The position numbers were made by a program, and so were the translations under genes. The notes below the pieces were generated by a model. That model had not been told where the DNA came from. It saw only the letters and a program-made list of their open reading frames with translations, and searched no databases. Of a DNA stretch of 38,316 nt, positions 31,022 through 38,316 are shown one piece after another. Within the stretch, counting starts at the first letter, position 1; the number at the start of each line of letters is the position of its first letter. The DNA is from Natrinema hispanicum (GTDB lineage Archaea > Halobacteriota > Halobacteria > Halobacteriales > Natrialbaceae): contig NZ_FOIC01000025.1 of NCBI RefSeq assembly GCF_900111485.1, positions 1 through 38,316 on the forward strand, given 5' to 3'.

Positions 31022-31960
31022 CTATGCAGGCCAATTCCGGACCATGGCTTTGAGTCGGTCTTCGCCAACCATCCCACTGCGGGCACCTTGCTGGGTACAG
31101 TTGTAGCCCGCAGCTGCCGTCGCGAATCGTCCGGCCAAGCGAATCGGTGCATCCGCGAGCAACCAGCGGTGGAGCAAGCCGCTCACGAACGCATCGCCCG
31201 CGCCCGTCGTATCGGTGACGTCCACGTCCATCGCCGACAGTTCGACGACTAAGCCGTTCGCCCAGAGGACCGCGCCACGCTCCCCGCGGGTAAGGGCTCC
31301 ACGGGAAACGCCGTGGGCCCGCAGTACGTCGACCGCGTCCAAGCCGCTAGCCTCGAGATAGGACCGAACCGACGTCTCATTGGCAACGAATAGTTCAAGA
31401 TGCGGGAGTAGAGCGTCAATCGTTTCGCGCTCGGTCCCGCGGTCTTTCAATCCGTCGAGCGGGCTAGCGAGGTCGAACGCGAGTCGAATCGAGCCGTTCG
31501 CAGCGAGTTCGCCCAGCCTGCTCGTGACTCGGTCCGGACAATACCCATTGGCGAACACGAATTTGGCTGATCGAAGGATCGTTTCGTCGTGATCCGTCAG
31601 TCGAAGGTTCTTGGCCGCTCCGCTCCGAGTGACGATCGTCCGCTCCCCGTCGGAGTCGGAAAAGACCATACAGTAGGTCGACGGTTGGTTCCCTCGTCTG
31701 ACGTGATCGAGCGTGATACCTTCCTCACGGAGGTTATTTGCGACCGCGTCGGCGACATCATCGTCGCCAAGTCGGACGACGACGCCAGTCGAGCGCCCCA
31801 GTCGCGAAAGCGCCACTGCCACATTCGCGGCGACGCCGCCAAACGCCACTGACTCGTCGGACGCGAAGGCTCCGCCGTCGGGTTCCGGGAGATTCGAGAC
31901 CGAGTACTGTTTGTCCAGTAGCGCACTGCCGATGGCTACGACGTCAAGTGTCTCTGTCAT
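31022..31960 (-). CDS. PfkB-family sugar kinase
   Basis: A 312-residue cytoplasmic kinase of the ribokinase family. The N-terminal motif is ALLDKQYSVSNLPEPDGGAF and then FGGVAANVAVALSRLGRST (substrate binding), and the C-terminal motif is DTTGAGDAFVSGLLHR (near 255), containing the catalytic aspartate and the anion hole. It phosphorylates a sugar or nucleoside using ATP; which one cannot be read off. Standing among glycan genes, it may supply a phosphosugar precursor. I start at ATG 31960; the region upstream in the same frame is not conserved-looking and contains a separate small ORF. Confidence 0.82.
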   Translation of the reverse strand: MTETLDVVAIGSALLDKQYSVSNLPEPDGGAFASDESVAFGGVAANVAVALSRLGRSTGVVVRLGDDDVADAVANNLREEGITLDHVRRGNQPSTYCMVFSDSDGERTIVTRSGAAKNLRLTDHDETILRSAKFVFANGYCPDRVTSRLGELAANGSIRLAFDLASPLDGLKDRGTERETIDALLPHLELFVANETSVRSYLEASGLDAVDVLRAHGVSRGALTRGERGAVLWANGLVVELSAMDVDVTDTTGAGDAFVSGLLHRWLLADAPIRLAGRFATAAAGYNCTQQGARSGMVGEDRLKAMVRNWPA

Positions 31961-31965
31961 CCATC

Positions 31966-32112
31966 TCACCTCACGTGATCTCCCGGTACGGCTCCACAGC
32001 TGTTCTCGGTGCCGAAACTGGGCTTGGGGTCGAGAAACGACTGTATCAACGGTGGTGGTACCTCTCCAGGAGCCGTTGCGTCGAAGTCCTGGCTGACTGC
32101 TGTCCCGTCCAT
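31966..32112 (-). CDS. 48-residue ORF directly upstream of the kinase gene
   Basis: ATG at 32112 opens 48 codons ending TGA at 31966, five bases before the kinase ATG. The product reads MDGTAVSQDFDATAPGEV and then FLDPKPSFGTENSCG. No family recognised. Proline-rich and moderately acidic, with no signal peptide. Its tight position suggests a leader gene or a small coupled partner, but it could be chance. Confidence 0.4.
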   Translation of the reverse strand: MDGTAVSQDFDATAPGEVPPPLIQSFLDPKPSFGTENSCGAVPGDHVR

Positions 32113-32245
32113 GGTACCGTTTAGTGTGGCAAACAATCAAATTAGAAATATTCAACACCACTTACCTATGTTCTACATACGGATATCGTTCTCTCCGAGT
32201 TATATCTATAGGCAAGAATAAATAGTTGCCAATCAGGATTCTACC

Positions 32246-33736
32246 TCATCCCATCAGGCCAAGGTACTCACCGGCGAGTTCACGATCCCGGTCGTTGAGT
32301 CCGAGTTGATAGAGAGACACCAAATACGCAGCGACGCCGGCGGTGCTGCCGACGAATACAAGTACCAATCCATCAGCGTACAACCCGGCGAGCCACATGA
32401 TCACGGCAGCGAGGGTTGCGGCTGCAAGCGGCTTCCACAGTGTCGCAGAGTAGGCGAATAGCCCCTCGAGATACCAGACCTGAGCGACCCGGAGGACGTT
32501 CAACGCAGCGAGTATACTCGCGGTCGCAAGTGCTGCCCCAATCATCCCAAACTCGAGGATGAAAAGATAGTTGAGACCGACATTGAGGCCGCCAAACACG
32601 AGATGGTTCACCATGACAAGATACTGATGGTCAGTCATCGTCAGCAGATCATTGGCCGGACCGGAAGCGGCGTTGAACAGCTGGGCAGCGACGAACAAAA
32701 TCACAACGGTTGTCCCCGCGACGAATTCTGGGCCGAACAGGGCGAGGATTTCGGTGCGATAGACGACGACCGGCAGCGCCAAGATGATCGAGGCTGTGAT
32801 CGACCAGCGGGTTACCGTCGCGTATACGGACTCGAGTTCGTCGATCGCCCCTTCTGAGTGAAGTCGCGATGCCACCGGTGGAAACAACTGGTTGATACCG
32901 ATTAGCGGCATCGCGAGAATCGTCGCGATCAGGACCGCGACGTTGTAGATACCGACATCGGCAGCTGCGAGAAAGATCCCAACCATGAACACGTCAATCC
33001 GCTTGAACAGAAAGTTCCCTGCCTTGGACAGCGTCAGTGGTGCTGAGTAGTCGTAGAAGTCGAGCGCCTCGCGACGCGAAAAGTTGAACTCGGGTCGGAG
33101 GTCGGATTGAGCGAGGACGTACCAGAATGCAATCGAGAACGCAACGAGACAGGCGACTGCGTACGCCGCGGCGACTCCAAGCACGGAGTAGCCGACCGCC
33201 ACCGCAGCCACGATGGCGATCAACTGGGCGACCGGACCAAGGACGGCAACGACAGTCTTTCCGACGGCCATTTCGAGACCGCGAAACGTACTCGAAACAA
33301 CATAGGTCAGCGCCTGGAACGGCAACGCGACCGCAAACACCCGCATGGCTGGCTCGAACAGTGGTTCCTCGAGAGTGTAGGCGTTGATCGTCGGTGCCAT
33401 TACAAAGAGGAAAACCGCAACCACGAGACTGACGCCAAGTGTTGTCGCATACGCAAGTCCGAGGATGCGGTTTTGGTAGGCTGGATCGCTGCGATTCGCG
33501 GCGAGATACCGCGTTGCTGAAACATCGGTCCCGAAGTTCGAGACAGTCAATACCGACTGGAGTACCATCGTCCCGTAGGCGTAGATACCATAGATGGTCG
33601 CACCGAGCGTACGAGTCAGAACGAGCGTCAAGAGAAATCCGGCGAGATTTATTACGAGCATCCCGACGTAGTGAAGCGACGCGCCGTCAGCGACCGATCG
33701 GAGAGAGTTGAGTGTGGAAGACGATTGTTCTGACAT
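32246..33736 (-). CDS. Wzx-type polysaccharide flippase
   Basis: A 496-residue integral membrane protein with hydrophobic segments along nearly its full length, consistent with 12-14 helices. GASLHYVGMLVINLAGFLLT, then LTRTLGATIYGIYAYGTMV, is the N-terminal pattern of the oligosaccharide-flippase (RfbX/PST) family, and YDYSAPLTLSKAGNFLF marks the centre. It moves lipid-linked glycan units from the inner to the outer side of the membrane. No Wzy polymerase or oligosaccharyltransferase is seen in the window, so the fate of the glycan is unclear. It is transcribed alone, with its start 244 bp from the divergent phosphatase-superfamily gene. Confidence 0.85.
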   Translation of the reverse strand: MSEQSSSTLNSLRSVADGASLHYVGMLVINLAGFLLTLVLTRTLGATIYGIYAYGTMVLQSVLTVSNFGTDVSATRYLAANRSDPAYQNRILGLAYATTLGVSLVVAVFLFVMAPTINAYTLEEPLFEPAMRVFAVALPFQALTYVVSSTFRGLEMAVGKTVVAVLGPVAQLIAIVAAVAVGYSVLGVAAAYAVACLVAFSIAFWYVLAQSDLRPEFNFSRREALDFYDYSAPLTLSKAGNFLFKRIDVFMVGIFLAAADVGIYNVAVLIATILAMPLIGINQLFPPVASRLHSEGAIDELESVYATVTRWSITASIILALPVVVYRTEILALFGPEFVAGTTVVILFVAAQLFNAASGPANDLLTMTDHQYLVMVNHLVFGGLNVGLNYLFILEFGMIGAALATASILAALNVLRVAQVWYLEGLFAYSATLWKPLAAATLAAVIMWLAGLYADGLVLVFVGSTAGVAAYLVSLYQLGLNDRDRELAGEYLGLMG

Positions 33737-33947
33737 TCAGCGCATTTTCCAGTATCGACCAGTTAGTAGTGCGGTCATTACGGCTCAGAATACCCTTGCC
33801 TATCAAAACTAGATCCGGCTACGGCTTCGTCGTAATCGGCCTCTGTATCAGCCGCGACGTGAATCAGGAGTGGCGGTAACAAGCTTTCGGCATCCTCCTG
33901 TGTCGTACGATCGTGTATGTATCGGATACGCGGTTGTTTCGTCGACA

Positions 33948-33954
33948 TTACAAT
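33948..33954 (+). promoter_or_regulatory. TATA-like TTACAAT before the phosphatase-superfamily gene
   Basis: CGACATTACAATAG is nearly identical to the box at 23418-23431. Its centre lies 30 bp before ATG 33981, which favours that ATG over 33969. Confidence 0.5.
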
Positions 33955-33980
33955 AGCTTCTGTGACTCATGTCGTTCCAT

Positions 33981-34949
33981 ATGGTGCCCACGATTCTGCC
34001 TGACCGCTACTCCGTCGAGAACCTCAGACGAGTATTCGAGAACCCGCGTCTGCTGCGCCGGGAACTGTTCAACTGGACGCTGCGGATTAACTCCCGGTCC
34101 CGACGCGTGCTGAACGCTCTGAGCGGAACGGACGAGAACATCGATATAATCGCCGCCGACTGGGACAATCTGATACTCCTTGATGCCTGTCGATACGACC
34201 TGTTCGACGCGCGGAATCAGCTCGATGGAGACCTTCAGTCGGTCCGCTCGAAGGGCAGCGACAGTTGGGAATTCATGAACGCGAACTTCGCCGGCCGCAC
34301 GCTCCACGACACAGTCTATGTAACAGCCAATCCACACGTCTACGAACTCCCAGACAACACCTTCCACGCCGTCGAGAACTTGCTCGAAACTCGCTGGGAC
34401 GAGGAGGCAGGCACAGTTCGACCAGCGGCAGTTGTCGAGGAGGCAATCAAAGCCCTCGATCGCTATCCCGAAAAGCGCTTGATCGTTCACTTCATGCAGC
34501 CACACTTTCCGTTCCTCGGACCAACTGGCCAGACGTTCGATCACATGGGTATCAAAGATCTCGATGCGGCAGAGCGAAGCGACGCGCCTAATCCCTGGTT
34601 CGGCCTTATTTACGAGGATACTGTGGACGCTGAGACGGTGCTCACGGCTTACCGGGAAAACCTCGATCTCCTCTTTCCCCACGTCGAACGGCTGCTCGAG
34701 ATACTGTCTGGGAAGAGTGTCGTCACCTCCGACCATGGCAACCTGATCGGCGAGCGAGGCTTCCCGATTCCAATGCGTATGTACGGCCACCCACGCGGGC
34801 TCAACCGCGATGAAGTTCGGACCGTCCCATGGCTTGAACTCGAGACTGCCGATCGACGCCGAATCATTTCGGAACCACCCCAGCAGGACGAAACAGAGCC
34901 CAATGACGACGTGGTTGAGGACCGATTGAGTGCCCTCGGATATGTCTGA
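33981..34949 (+). CDS. Alkaline-phosphatase/sulfatase-superfamily protein
   Basis: A 322-residue protein. LILLDACRYDLFD (near 60-70) corresponds to the first metal and nucleophile region, HFMQPHFPFLGP to a central histidine segment, and VVTSDHGNLIGERG to the second metal site (Asp-His). These motifs match the AlkP superfamily branch found in haloarchaeal and bacterial glycan loci, with members that transfer or remove phosphate, sulfate or phospho-alcohol groups. The Ser/Thr nucleophile expected in true sulfatases is not obvious, as DAC-R replaces C/S-x-P-x-R. No signal peptide is visible, so it may work in the cytoplasm. ATG 33981 is selected from the promoter position; 33969 is an alternative. 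Confidence 0.72.
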   Translation: MVPTILPDRYSVENLRRVFENPRLLRRELFNWTLRINSRSRRVLNALSGTDENIDIIAADWDNLILLDACRYDLFDARNQLDGDLQSVRSKGSDSWEFMNANFAGRTLHDTVYVTANPHVYELPDNTFHAVENLLETRWDEEAGTVRPAAVVEEAIKALDRYPEKRLIVHFMQPHFPFLGPTGQTFDHMGIKDLDAAERSDAPNPWFGLIYEDTVDAETVLTAYRENLDLLFPHVERLLEILSGKSVVTSDHGNLIGERGFPIPMRMYGHPRGLNRDEVRTVPWLELETADRRRIISEPPQQDETEPNDDVVEDRLSALGYV

Positions 34950-35031
34950 ACGCCATCCCATCCGTTGGAGGTTCAAACATCGCGGATAGTTCGTGCGGGT
35001 CGAAACGACCACCTTGACCGTTCGCACTCCT

Positions 35032-35078
35032 CTGCCATTTTCGTTTCATTTCCCACCGTATATAACGGAAAATGGCAG
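35032..35078. terminator. Hairpin between convergent genes
   Basis: CTGCCATTTTC (35032-35042) and GAAAATGGCAG (35068-35078) form a perfect 11-bp stem around a 25-base AT-rich loop. It lies 82 bp after the plus-strand stop at 34949 and 91 bp beyond the minus-strand stop at 35170, where a two-way terminator would be expected. Confidence 0.45.
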
Positions 35079-35169
35079 GACGTGATTGCGATGTAACTGA
35101 CAAATAGGGCAAATCATAGTAGCTCGCAAGGACATTCGATATGGCTATACGGTAGCCGAAGCCGGACGA

Positions 35170-36216
35170 TCAAGCCTGCTGCGCTTCGACGAACCGTTTG
35201 CCGTCGTTGCGTGCTTTTGGCCCCGTGTTTCGGAGCAGTGAGACGATCTCCGACTTGTCCAGTTTCTCGGCGTCCCCCGACGAACGGATGATGTCGGTCG
35301 CAGGGGTAAAATCAGACAAGGAGTCAGCAGGGTCGTTGCTTGCTGACTCCGGCTGAATCGCATATAGTGAATCGGTTTCATACGCCCTATTTATCTCGCG
35401 TTCCGTCATAATTTCCTCGTGGAAGGTTTCACCGATCCGAGGACCAATCAGTTCGATCTCAATGTTGCTGGGATCATACCCATACTCCGGAGCGATCGTC
35501 TCAATCATCGCGTTCGCGAGATCGATGATTCGGATCGCAGGCATTTTGTAGACGAATACTTCGCCGTCCCGGGCCCGATCGAGTGATTGCATAACGAGGG
35601 AGAACACGTCGTCGTACGTGAGGAAAAATCGCGTCATTCGTTTGTCAGTCAGCGTAACTGGGCCACCCGATCGAATCTGGTCAGCAAAGATGGGAATCAC
35701 CGACTGTGAGGAATTAATGACGTTGCCGAATCGAACGGACGCGAGCCGGAGTTCGGATCGGTCCGAGCCTATTCGTCTAGATGATATCAACTGTTCGCCG
35801 AGGAGCTTGGTCGTTCCCATCGCGTTTGCAGGGTTCACCGCCTTATCGCTGCTTGTGAAAACGACCCGCTCGACACCTGCGTCGAGTGCCGTATCGACGA
35901 CGTTCTGAAGGCCGATGACGTTCGTCTTGACGGCCTCGTACGGGTCATGCTGACAGACGTCAACATGTTTCATTGCCGCGGTGTGGATCACGGCATCGAT
36001 GCACTGCATCGCTCGCTCGAGACAGCTCTCGTCCCTAATGTCACCGACAACGAACTGCAGCCGATCGTCGTCAAACTGTGTCTGCAGTCTGGCAAGTCTG
36101 GACTCGTCGTTGTCGAGAATTCGCAGCCGTTCCGGATTCCGCTCGAGAAGCCGCGGAATCAGTGACCGGCCGATTGAACCAGCGCCCGTGACTAGAATCT
36201 CTTGTTCGGTGATCAC
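35170..36216 (-). CDS. UDP-GlcNAc 4,6-dehydratase/CapD-like SDR protein
   Basis: A 348-residue nucleotide-sugar-modifying enzyme. ILVTGAGSIGRSL is the Rossmann NAD(P) motif, and DIRDESCLERAM, VIHTAAMKHVDVCQHDPYEA and TSSDKAVNPANAMGTTK follow in the order of FlaA1/PseB/CapD proteins. In these the usual SDR tyrosine is replaced (here MGTTK), and SSDKA supplies catalytic residues. The reaction is probably loss of water from UDP-N-acetylglucosamine, giving a 4-keto-6-deoxy sugar for a surface glycan. GTG at 36216 is chosen: TTTGTATTA (36236-36244) read on the minus strand is TAATACAAA, 24 bp away, and the longer upstream reading is not conserved-looking. Single-gene transcript. Confidence 0.85.
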   Translation of the reverse strand: MITEQEILVTGAGSIGRSLIPRLLERNPERLRILDNDESRLARLQTQFDDDRLQFVVGDIRDESCLERAMQCIDAVIHTAAMKHVDVCQHDPYEAVKTNVIGLQNVVDTALDAGVERVVFTSSDKAVNPANAMGTTKLLGEQLISSRRIGSDRSELRLASVRFGNVINSSQSVIPIFADQIRSGGPVTLTDKRMTRFFLTYDDVFSLVMQSLDRARDGEVFVYKMPAIRIIDLANAMIETIAPEYGYDPSNIEIELIGPRIGETFHEEIMTEREINRAYETDSLYAIQPESASNDPADSLSDFTPATDIIRSSGDAEKLDKSEIVSLLRNTGPKARNDGKRFVEAQQA

Positions 36217-36762
36217 ACACGAACTCTGGGAAGCCTTTGTATTAGTTAATTCTACCAGACAGAGAAATCGAGTGTGTTTGTATACAAATATTGGTGTATG
36301 ATTGAGGACGCATACATTAATTCCAAGAATAATGTGTTTATTAGTGAACTCCCGACCCATATTCTCAAAGAGAGTATATGTCATTGCATTTTGAACGCGA
36401 GCATTGGTTATCTCAACTAGTATAACAGAGTTGCTGATAGTTAGCTTCAGACTCTGCTTTGATAGCACGGTTATCCGCGTCGTTGAGGCCAATTACTACG
36501 TAAATCAAGCGATTGGGAGCCAACGAGATCGAAGATGTACCGTCAACAATGGCCTTGAATGCCTCACCCACACAACAATCATATAATATCAAAAACTAAG
36601 TTTTTCAACCACGATATCTAGTTACGCTTTCATTTTATCGCAAGCCATCTACAGATACAGAGAAGCGTACACTCAATACGCTCATCTTATCAAAAACGAA
36701 ATCATTACACGGTATCTAATACCAATCGAATAACAAAATGATTTCTTTTCTTCGGGGGAGCT
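36217..36762. other. AT-rich intergenic region
   Basis: No gene seen. It is noticeably lower in GC than flanking DNA. A small palindrome, AAAAACTAAGTTTTT, lies at 36591-36605. It separates the glycan locus from the mobile-element remains. Confidence 0.45.
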
Positions 36763-36932
36763 ATGCAGGATACAGAGCGCGAATCGGCCGCGGTCCCCAT
36801 CAAAGACGACGATACATCAGTGCTCTGTGATCCATGGGTGCTCAACGGCGCACACTACGGGTCGTAGGCACACTATCCTGAACAGAGGACTTCAATGACA
36901 TCGATACCATTGAAGAAGTGGGCTACGACGTC
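36763..36932 (+). pseudogene. 5' fragment of an MBL-fold hydrolase gene
   Basis: ATG at 36763 opens MQDTERESAAVPIKDD followed by VLCDPWVLNGAHYGS, then TAG. After the stop, a different frame resumes EDFNDIDTIEEVGYD. The phrase CDPW-NG-YGS-YP-EDFNDID is the beginning of metallo-beta-lactamase-fold proteins found in glycan loci, just before the expected metal motif HxHxDH. The frame is broken and sequence stops at a TnpB-element end (36933), so the rest was displaced or lost. Confidence 0.5.
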
Positions 36933-37845
36933 TTGACATCCTTCCCGCCCTGCCCGCGCCCACTCGAGCACTCGCTGAGGGGCTTGCCGTGGTCGTCCCA
37001 ATTGATGAGTTCGCCGGGTTCGTCGTCTTCTCGGATGCCCGCAAGGTCGCTCACGACAATCGTGCCAATATCCCACTCGAGACACTCAGTGACAATCGCT
37101 TTCGAGAACGGCTGCAAGAAGTTGGTCCGGCGGTCAGTGTGCTGTTGGTCGAGCTGTCGCGCTTCCCGTGACGAACGCGTGTCGCATTGGCGCGTTTCTT
37201 GGCGAAGTAGTATTCGTCTTCTTTGAGTTCCCTACTGGGGTACACCACGGATTCGTCGCCAAAGACACGGCGGCGATGCTGCAGATCTCGAGGTCAATCC
37301 CGGCAATCCGTCGCCGGGTGAATCGGGCACGTCGATCTCGACACGACAGACGAGATGCAATCGCCCCTCGCCGTGTTCGTACACGGCACGAACTTGTTGA
37401 ACGTTCTCGATCGTCGTTGCAGGCGGGCCAATGACCTCGTACTCACAGAGTGCGAAGTCGGAGCAACCGTCCTTGAGGTTTCAACTCTTCGAGAGTCTGA
37501 GACAGTTGTTCGCGGCGTCGTGCTTGAAGCCAGCCTGCTTGAACGTGACCGCTGAGTGGGTGTTCGCTGTTACGTGTTGCGGTAGCCGGGCGGATTCGCT
37601 TTCGTGTTCTCGGTTTCGCGCTTGCCGACCCAACTGGTGAACACCTCACCGGGTTCCGGGAGAACTCGCTGACTTGGCTGAGATGCAGGTTACTGTAGCG
37701 TTCGTGATCTTTCAACTCCGATTTAAGATCAGATTCGTCTGAGCTTTCACCGTCTTCGTCCCATCGCCTTGGATGTAGTAGCGGCCGACGTTCCACAGCT
37801 TGGATGCGGAGAACTCGAGAAGATCTTCTGCAGTATATTGACTCC
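36933..37845 (-). pseudogene. Decayed TnpB element (IS200/IS605 family)
   Basis: The minus strand carries TnpB landmarks in several frames: EDLLEFSASKLWNVGRYYIQ near 37780-37835, LCEYEVIGPPATTIENVQQV and LHLVCRVEIDVPDSPGDG near 37310-37440, then GIDLEICSIAAVS (first RuvC aspartate, in a different frame), and ECLEWDIGTIVVSDLAGIRE near 37020-37080. It ends in NWDDHGKPLSECSSG with no zinc ribbon, so the C-terminal hundred residues are deleted. TTGACATCCTTCCCGCCCTG (36933-36952) resembles the right-end sequences that follow TnpB genes in haloarchaea. At least three frameshifts; non-functional. Confidence 0.7.
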
Positions 37846-37849
37846 TCTT

Positions 37850-37940
37850 CTTAGATGCGTCTCTTAGCTGAGTGACTTAGATGAGAACCTAATACTACAC
37901 TCTTAGATATGTTTCTAAGATAACTTCCTTTGATGTGATC
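37850..37940 (+). repeat. Seven imperfect 13-bp tandem repeats (CTTAGAT type)
   Basis: Units start at 37850, 37863, 37876, 37889, 37902, 37915 and 37928. First seven bases: CTTAGAT, CTTAGCT, CTTAGAT, CTAATAC, CTTAGAT, CTAAGAT, CTTTGAT. Another CTTAGAT occurs at 37989. The array is just beyond the 5' end of the TnpB remnant and 60 bp from the transposase 3' end. It is too short and degenerate for a CRISPR. Iteron-like binding sites are possible. Confidence 0.55.
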
Positions 37941-37996
37941 GTGATCTCTCCTCTGTCAGTATAACATCTGTGAGAGCCATTGCTCTATCTTAGATC

Positions 37997-38316
37997 TCAG
38001 CTTTGCACGCTAGCCTCGGTTGTTGAGTGAACGAAGAGATGGTCGATCTCGGTCATGAGGTCATCAACACCGCGGCCATCGTTGTCTCGAACCCACGAGA
38101 GAAGGTTGTAGACGGCTTCCTTCAGGGAGTGTTCGAGGTTCGCTCGAAGCGATGACGCCTTCGAGCGAACCGTTCCCAAGGCGCTCGAATCGGGATCAAG
38201 ACGAACGAGACTGTAGGCAGCCATCAGGAGGTGCCAGTGGCGACTGGCACCTCCGTCAGTCTGCAGCTCGCAGTCTCCCAAGCCGAGATCCTGCTTCGAG
38301 TCCTCAAAGAACGTCT
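37997..38316 (-). CDS. IS4-superfamily transposase, C-terminal part (runs off the window)
   Basis: The frame stays open from the window edge to TGA at 37997. The visible end includes TFFEDSKQDLGLGDCELQTD and HWHLLMAAYSLVRLDP, matching the catalytic-glutamate region (E in FFEDSK) and C-terminus of IS4-superfamily (IS701-like) transposases known in haloarchaea. At least the first 300 residues lie outside the window, so integrity cannot be judged. Confidence 0.7.
   Translation of the reverse strand, partial: TFFEDSKQDLGLGDCELQTDGGASRHWHLLMAAYSLVRLDPDSSALGTVRSKASSLRANLEHSLKEAVYNLLSWVRDNDGRGVDDLMTEIDHLFVHSTTEASVQS

Noticed and set aside
33948-35027. Long minus-strand open frame opposite the phosphatase-superfamily gene
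   Set aside because: It is an antisense shadow typical of GC-rich haloarchaeal DNA; the plus-strand reading has recognisable motifs and a promoter, and this one has neither.
36404-36586. Plus-strand 60-residue frame in the AT-rich intergenic region
   Set aside because: Composition is unlike neighbouring genes, with no promoter or recognisable motif.
37850-37995. CTTAGAT repeats considered as a CRISPR array
   Set aside because: Units are 13 bp with no unique spacers of 30-40 bp, and they are degenerate.
1-38316. tRNA, rRNA and CRISPR search by eye
   Set aside because: No cloverleaf with a conserved GGTTCGAATCC-type arm, no rRNA stretch and no regular repeat-spacer array was found; short RNAs cannot be excluded without a covariance search.

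Overview
The window is haloarchaeal chromosome or plasmid DNA. Proteins are strongly acidic, GC is high, most genes start at or within a few bases of the transcript start implied by a TATA-like box, Tat-type (twin-arginine) lipoprotein signals are common, and many families seen here are typical of Halobacteria (Bat-type regulators, DUF1102, DUF5305, DUF5658, DUF7344). A member of the Natrialbales (Natrialba, Natronorubrum, Haloterrigena and relatives) is my best guess from general resemblance; nothing in the window fixes the genus. No rRNA, tRNA or CRISPR array was seen. Both ends lie in insertion sequences.

Layout. (1) 1-2030: a complete IS1182-like insertion sequence with 23-bp terminal inverted repeats. 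(2) 2083-11565: an iron-type regulon. A FecCD permease, a FecE ATPase, two tandem FecB-like binding lipoproteins, an 824-residue six-repeat cupredoxin lipoprotein and a divergent LPFTG-ended surface protein are preceded by seven copies of one 16-bp palindrome, TTTAGGNNNNCCTAAA, placed 4-6 bases before start codons. That looks like the operator of a DtxR-family metal repressor. Between the last two genes (9100-10290) lies a decayed stretch with a TnpB tail, a frameshifted CBS-domain gene, a zinc-finger remnant and a fold-back MITE. (3) 11791-14793: a 1000-residue Bat-like PAS/GAF regulator, followed by a possible transposase scrap. (4) 15332-23322: an extracellular-fibre-like locus. It has a dedicated signal peptidase I plus a DUF5305 partner, three DUF1102 (camelysin/TasA-like) secreted proteins, small membrane proteins (one PgsC/CapC-like), a membrane-anchored winged-helix regulator, and two very small ORFs (41 and 47 residues). 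(5) 23455-36216: a surface-polysaccharide locus. It has an asparagine-synthetase-like enzyme without the glutaminase cysteine, a Tat-exported beta-helix protein, a lipoprotein, a GT4 glycosyltransferase, a methyltransferase, a PfkB sugar kinase, a Wzx-type flippase, an alkaline-phosphatase-superfamily protein and a UDP-GlcNAc 4,6-dehydratase-like epimerase. (6) 36763-38316: a truncated MBL-fold gene interrupted by a decayed TnpB element, an array of seven 13-bp repeats, and the 3' part of a second transposase running off the window.

How it works together (inference). When iron is short the repressor would leave its seven boxes. The ABC importer with two binding proteins and two large surface proteins would then be made as one response. 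The fibre-like locus would make and process secreted beta-sandwich proteins with its own signal peptidase, and the adjacent polysaccharide locus would build and export a glycan, so the right half of the window may specify matrix or surface coat. Two sequence motifs tie pieces together: GTTGACCGACC in the control regions of the peptidase operon and the fibre-protein genes, and a stem-loop repeat of about 70 bp found at three places from 18.1 to 30.8 kb.
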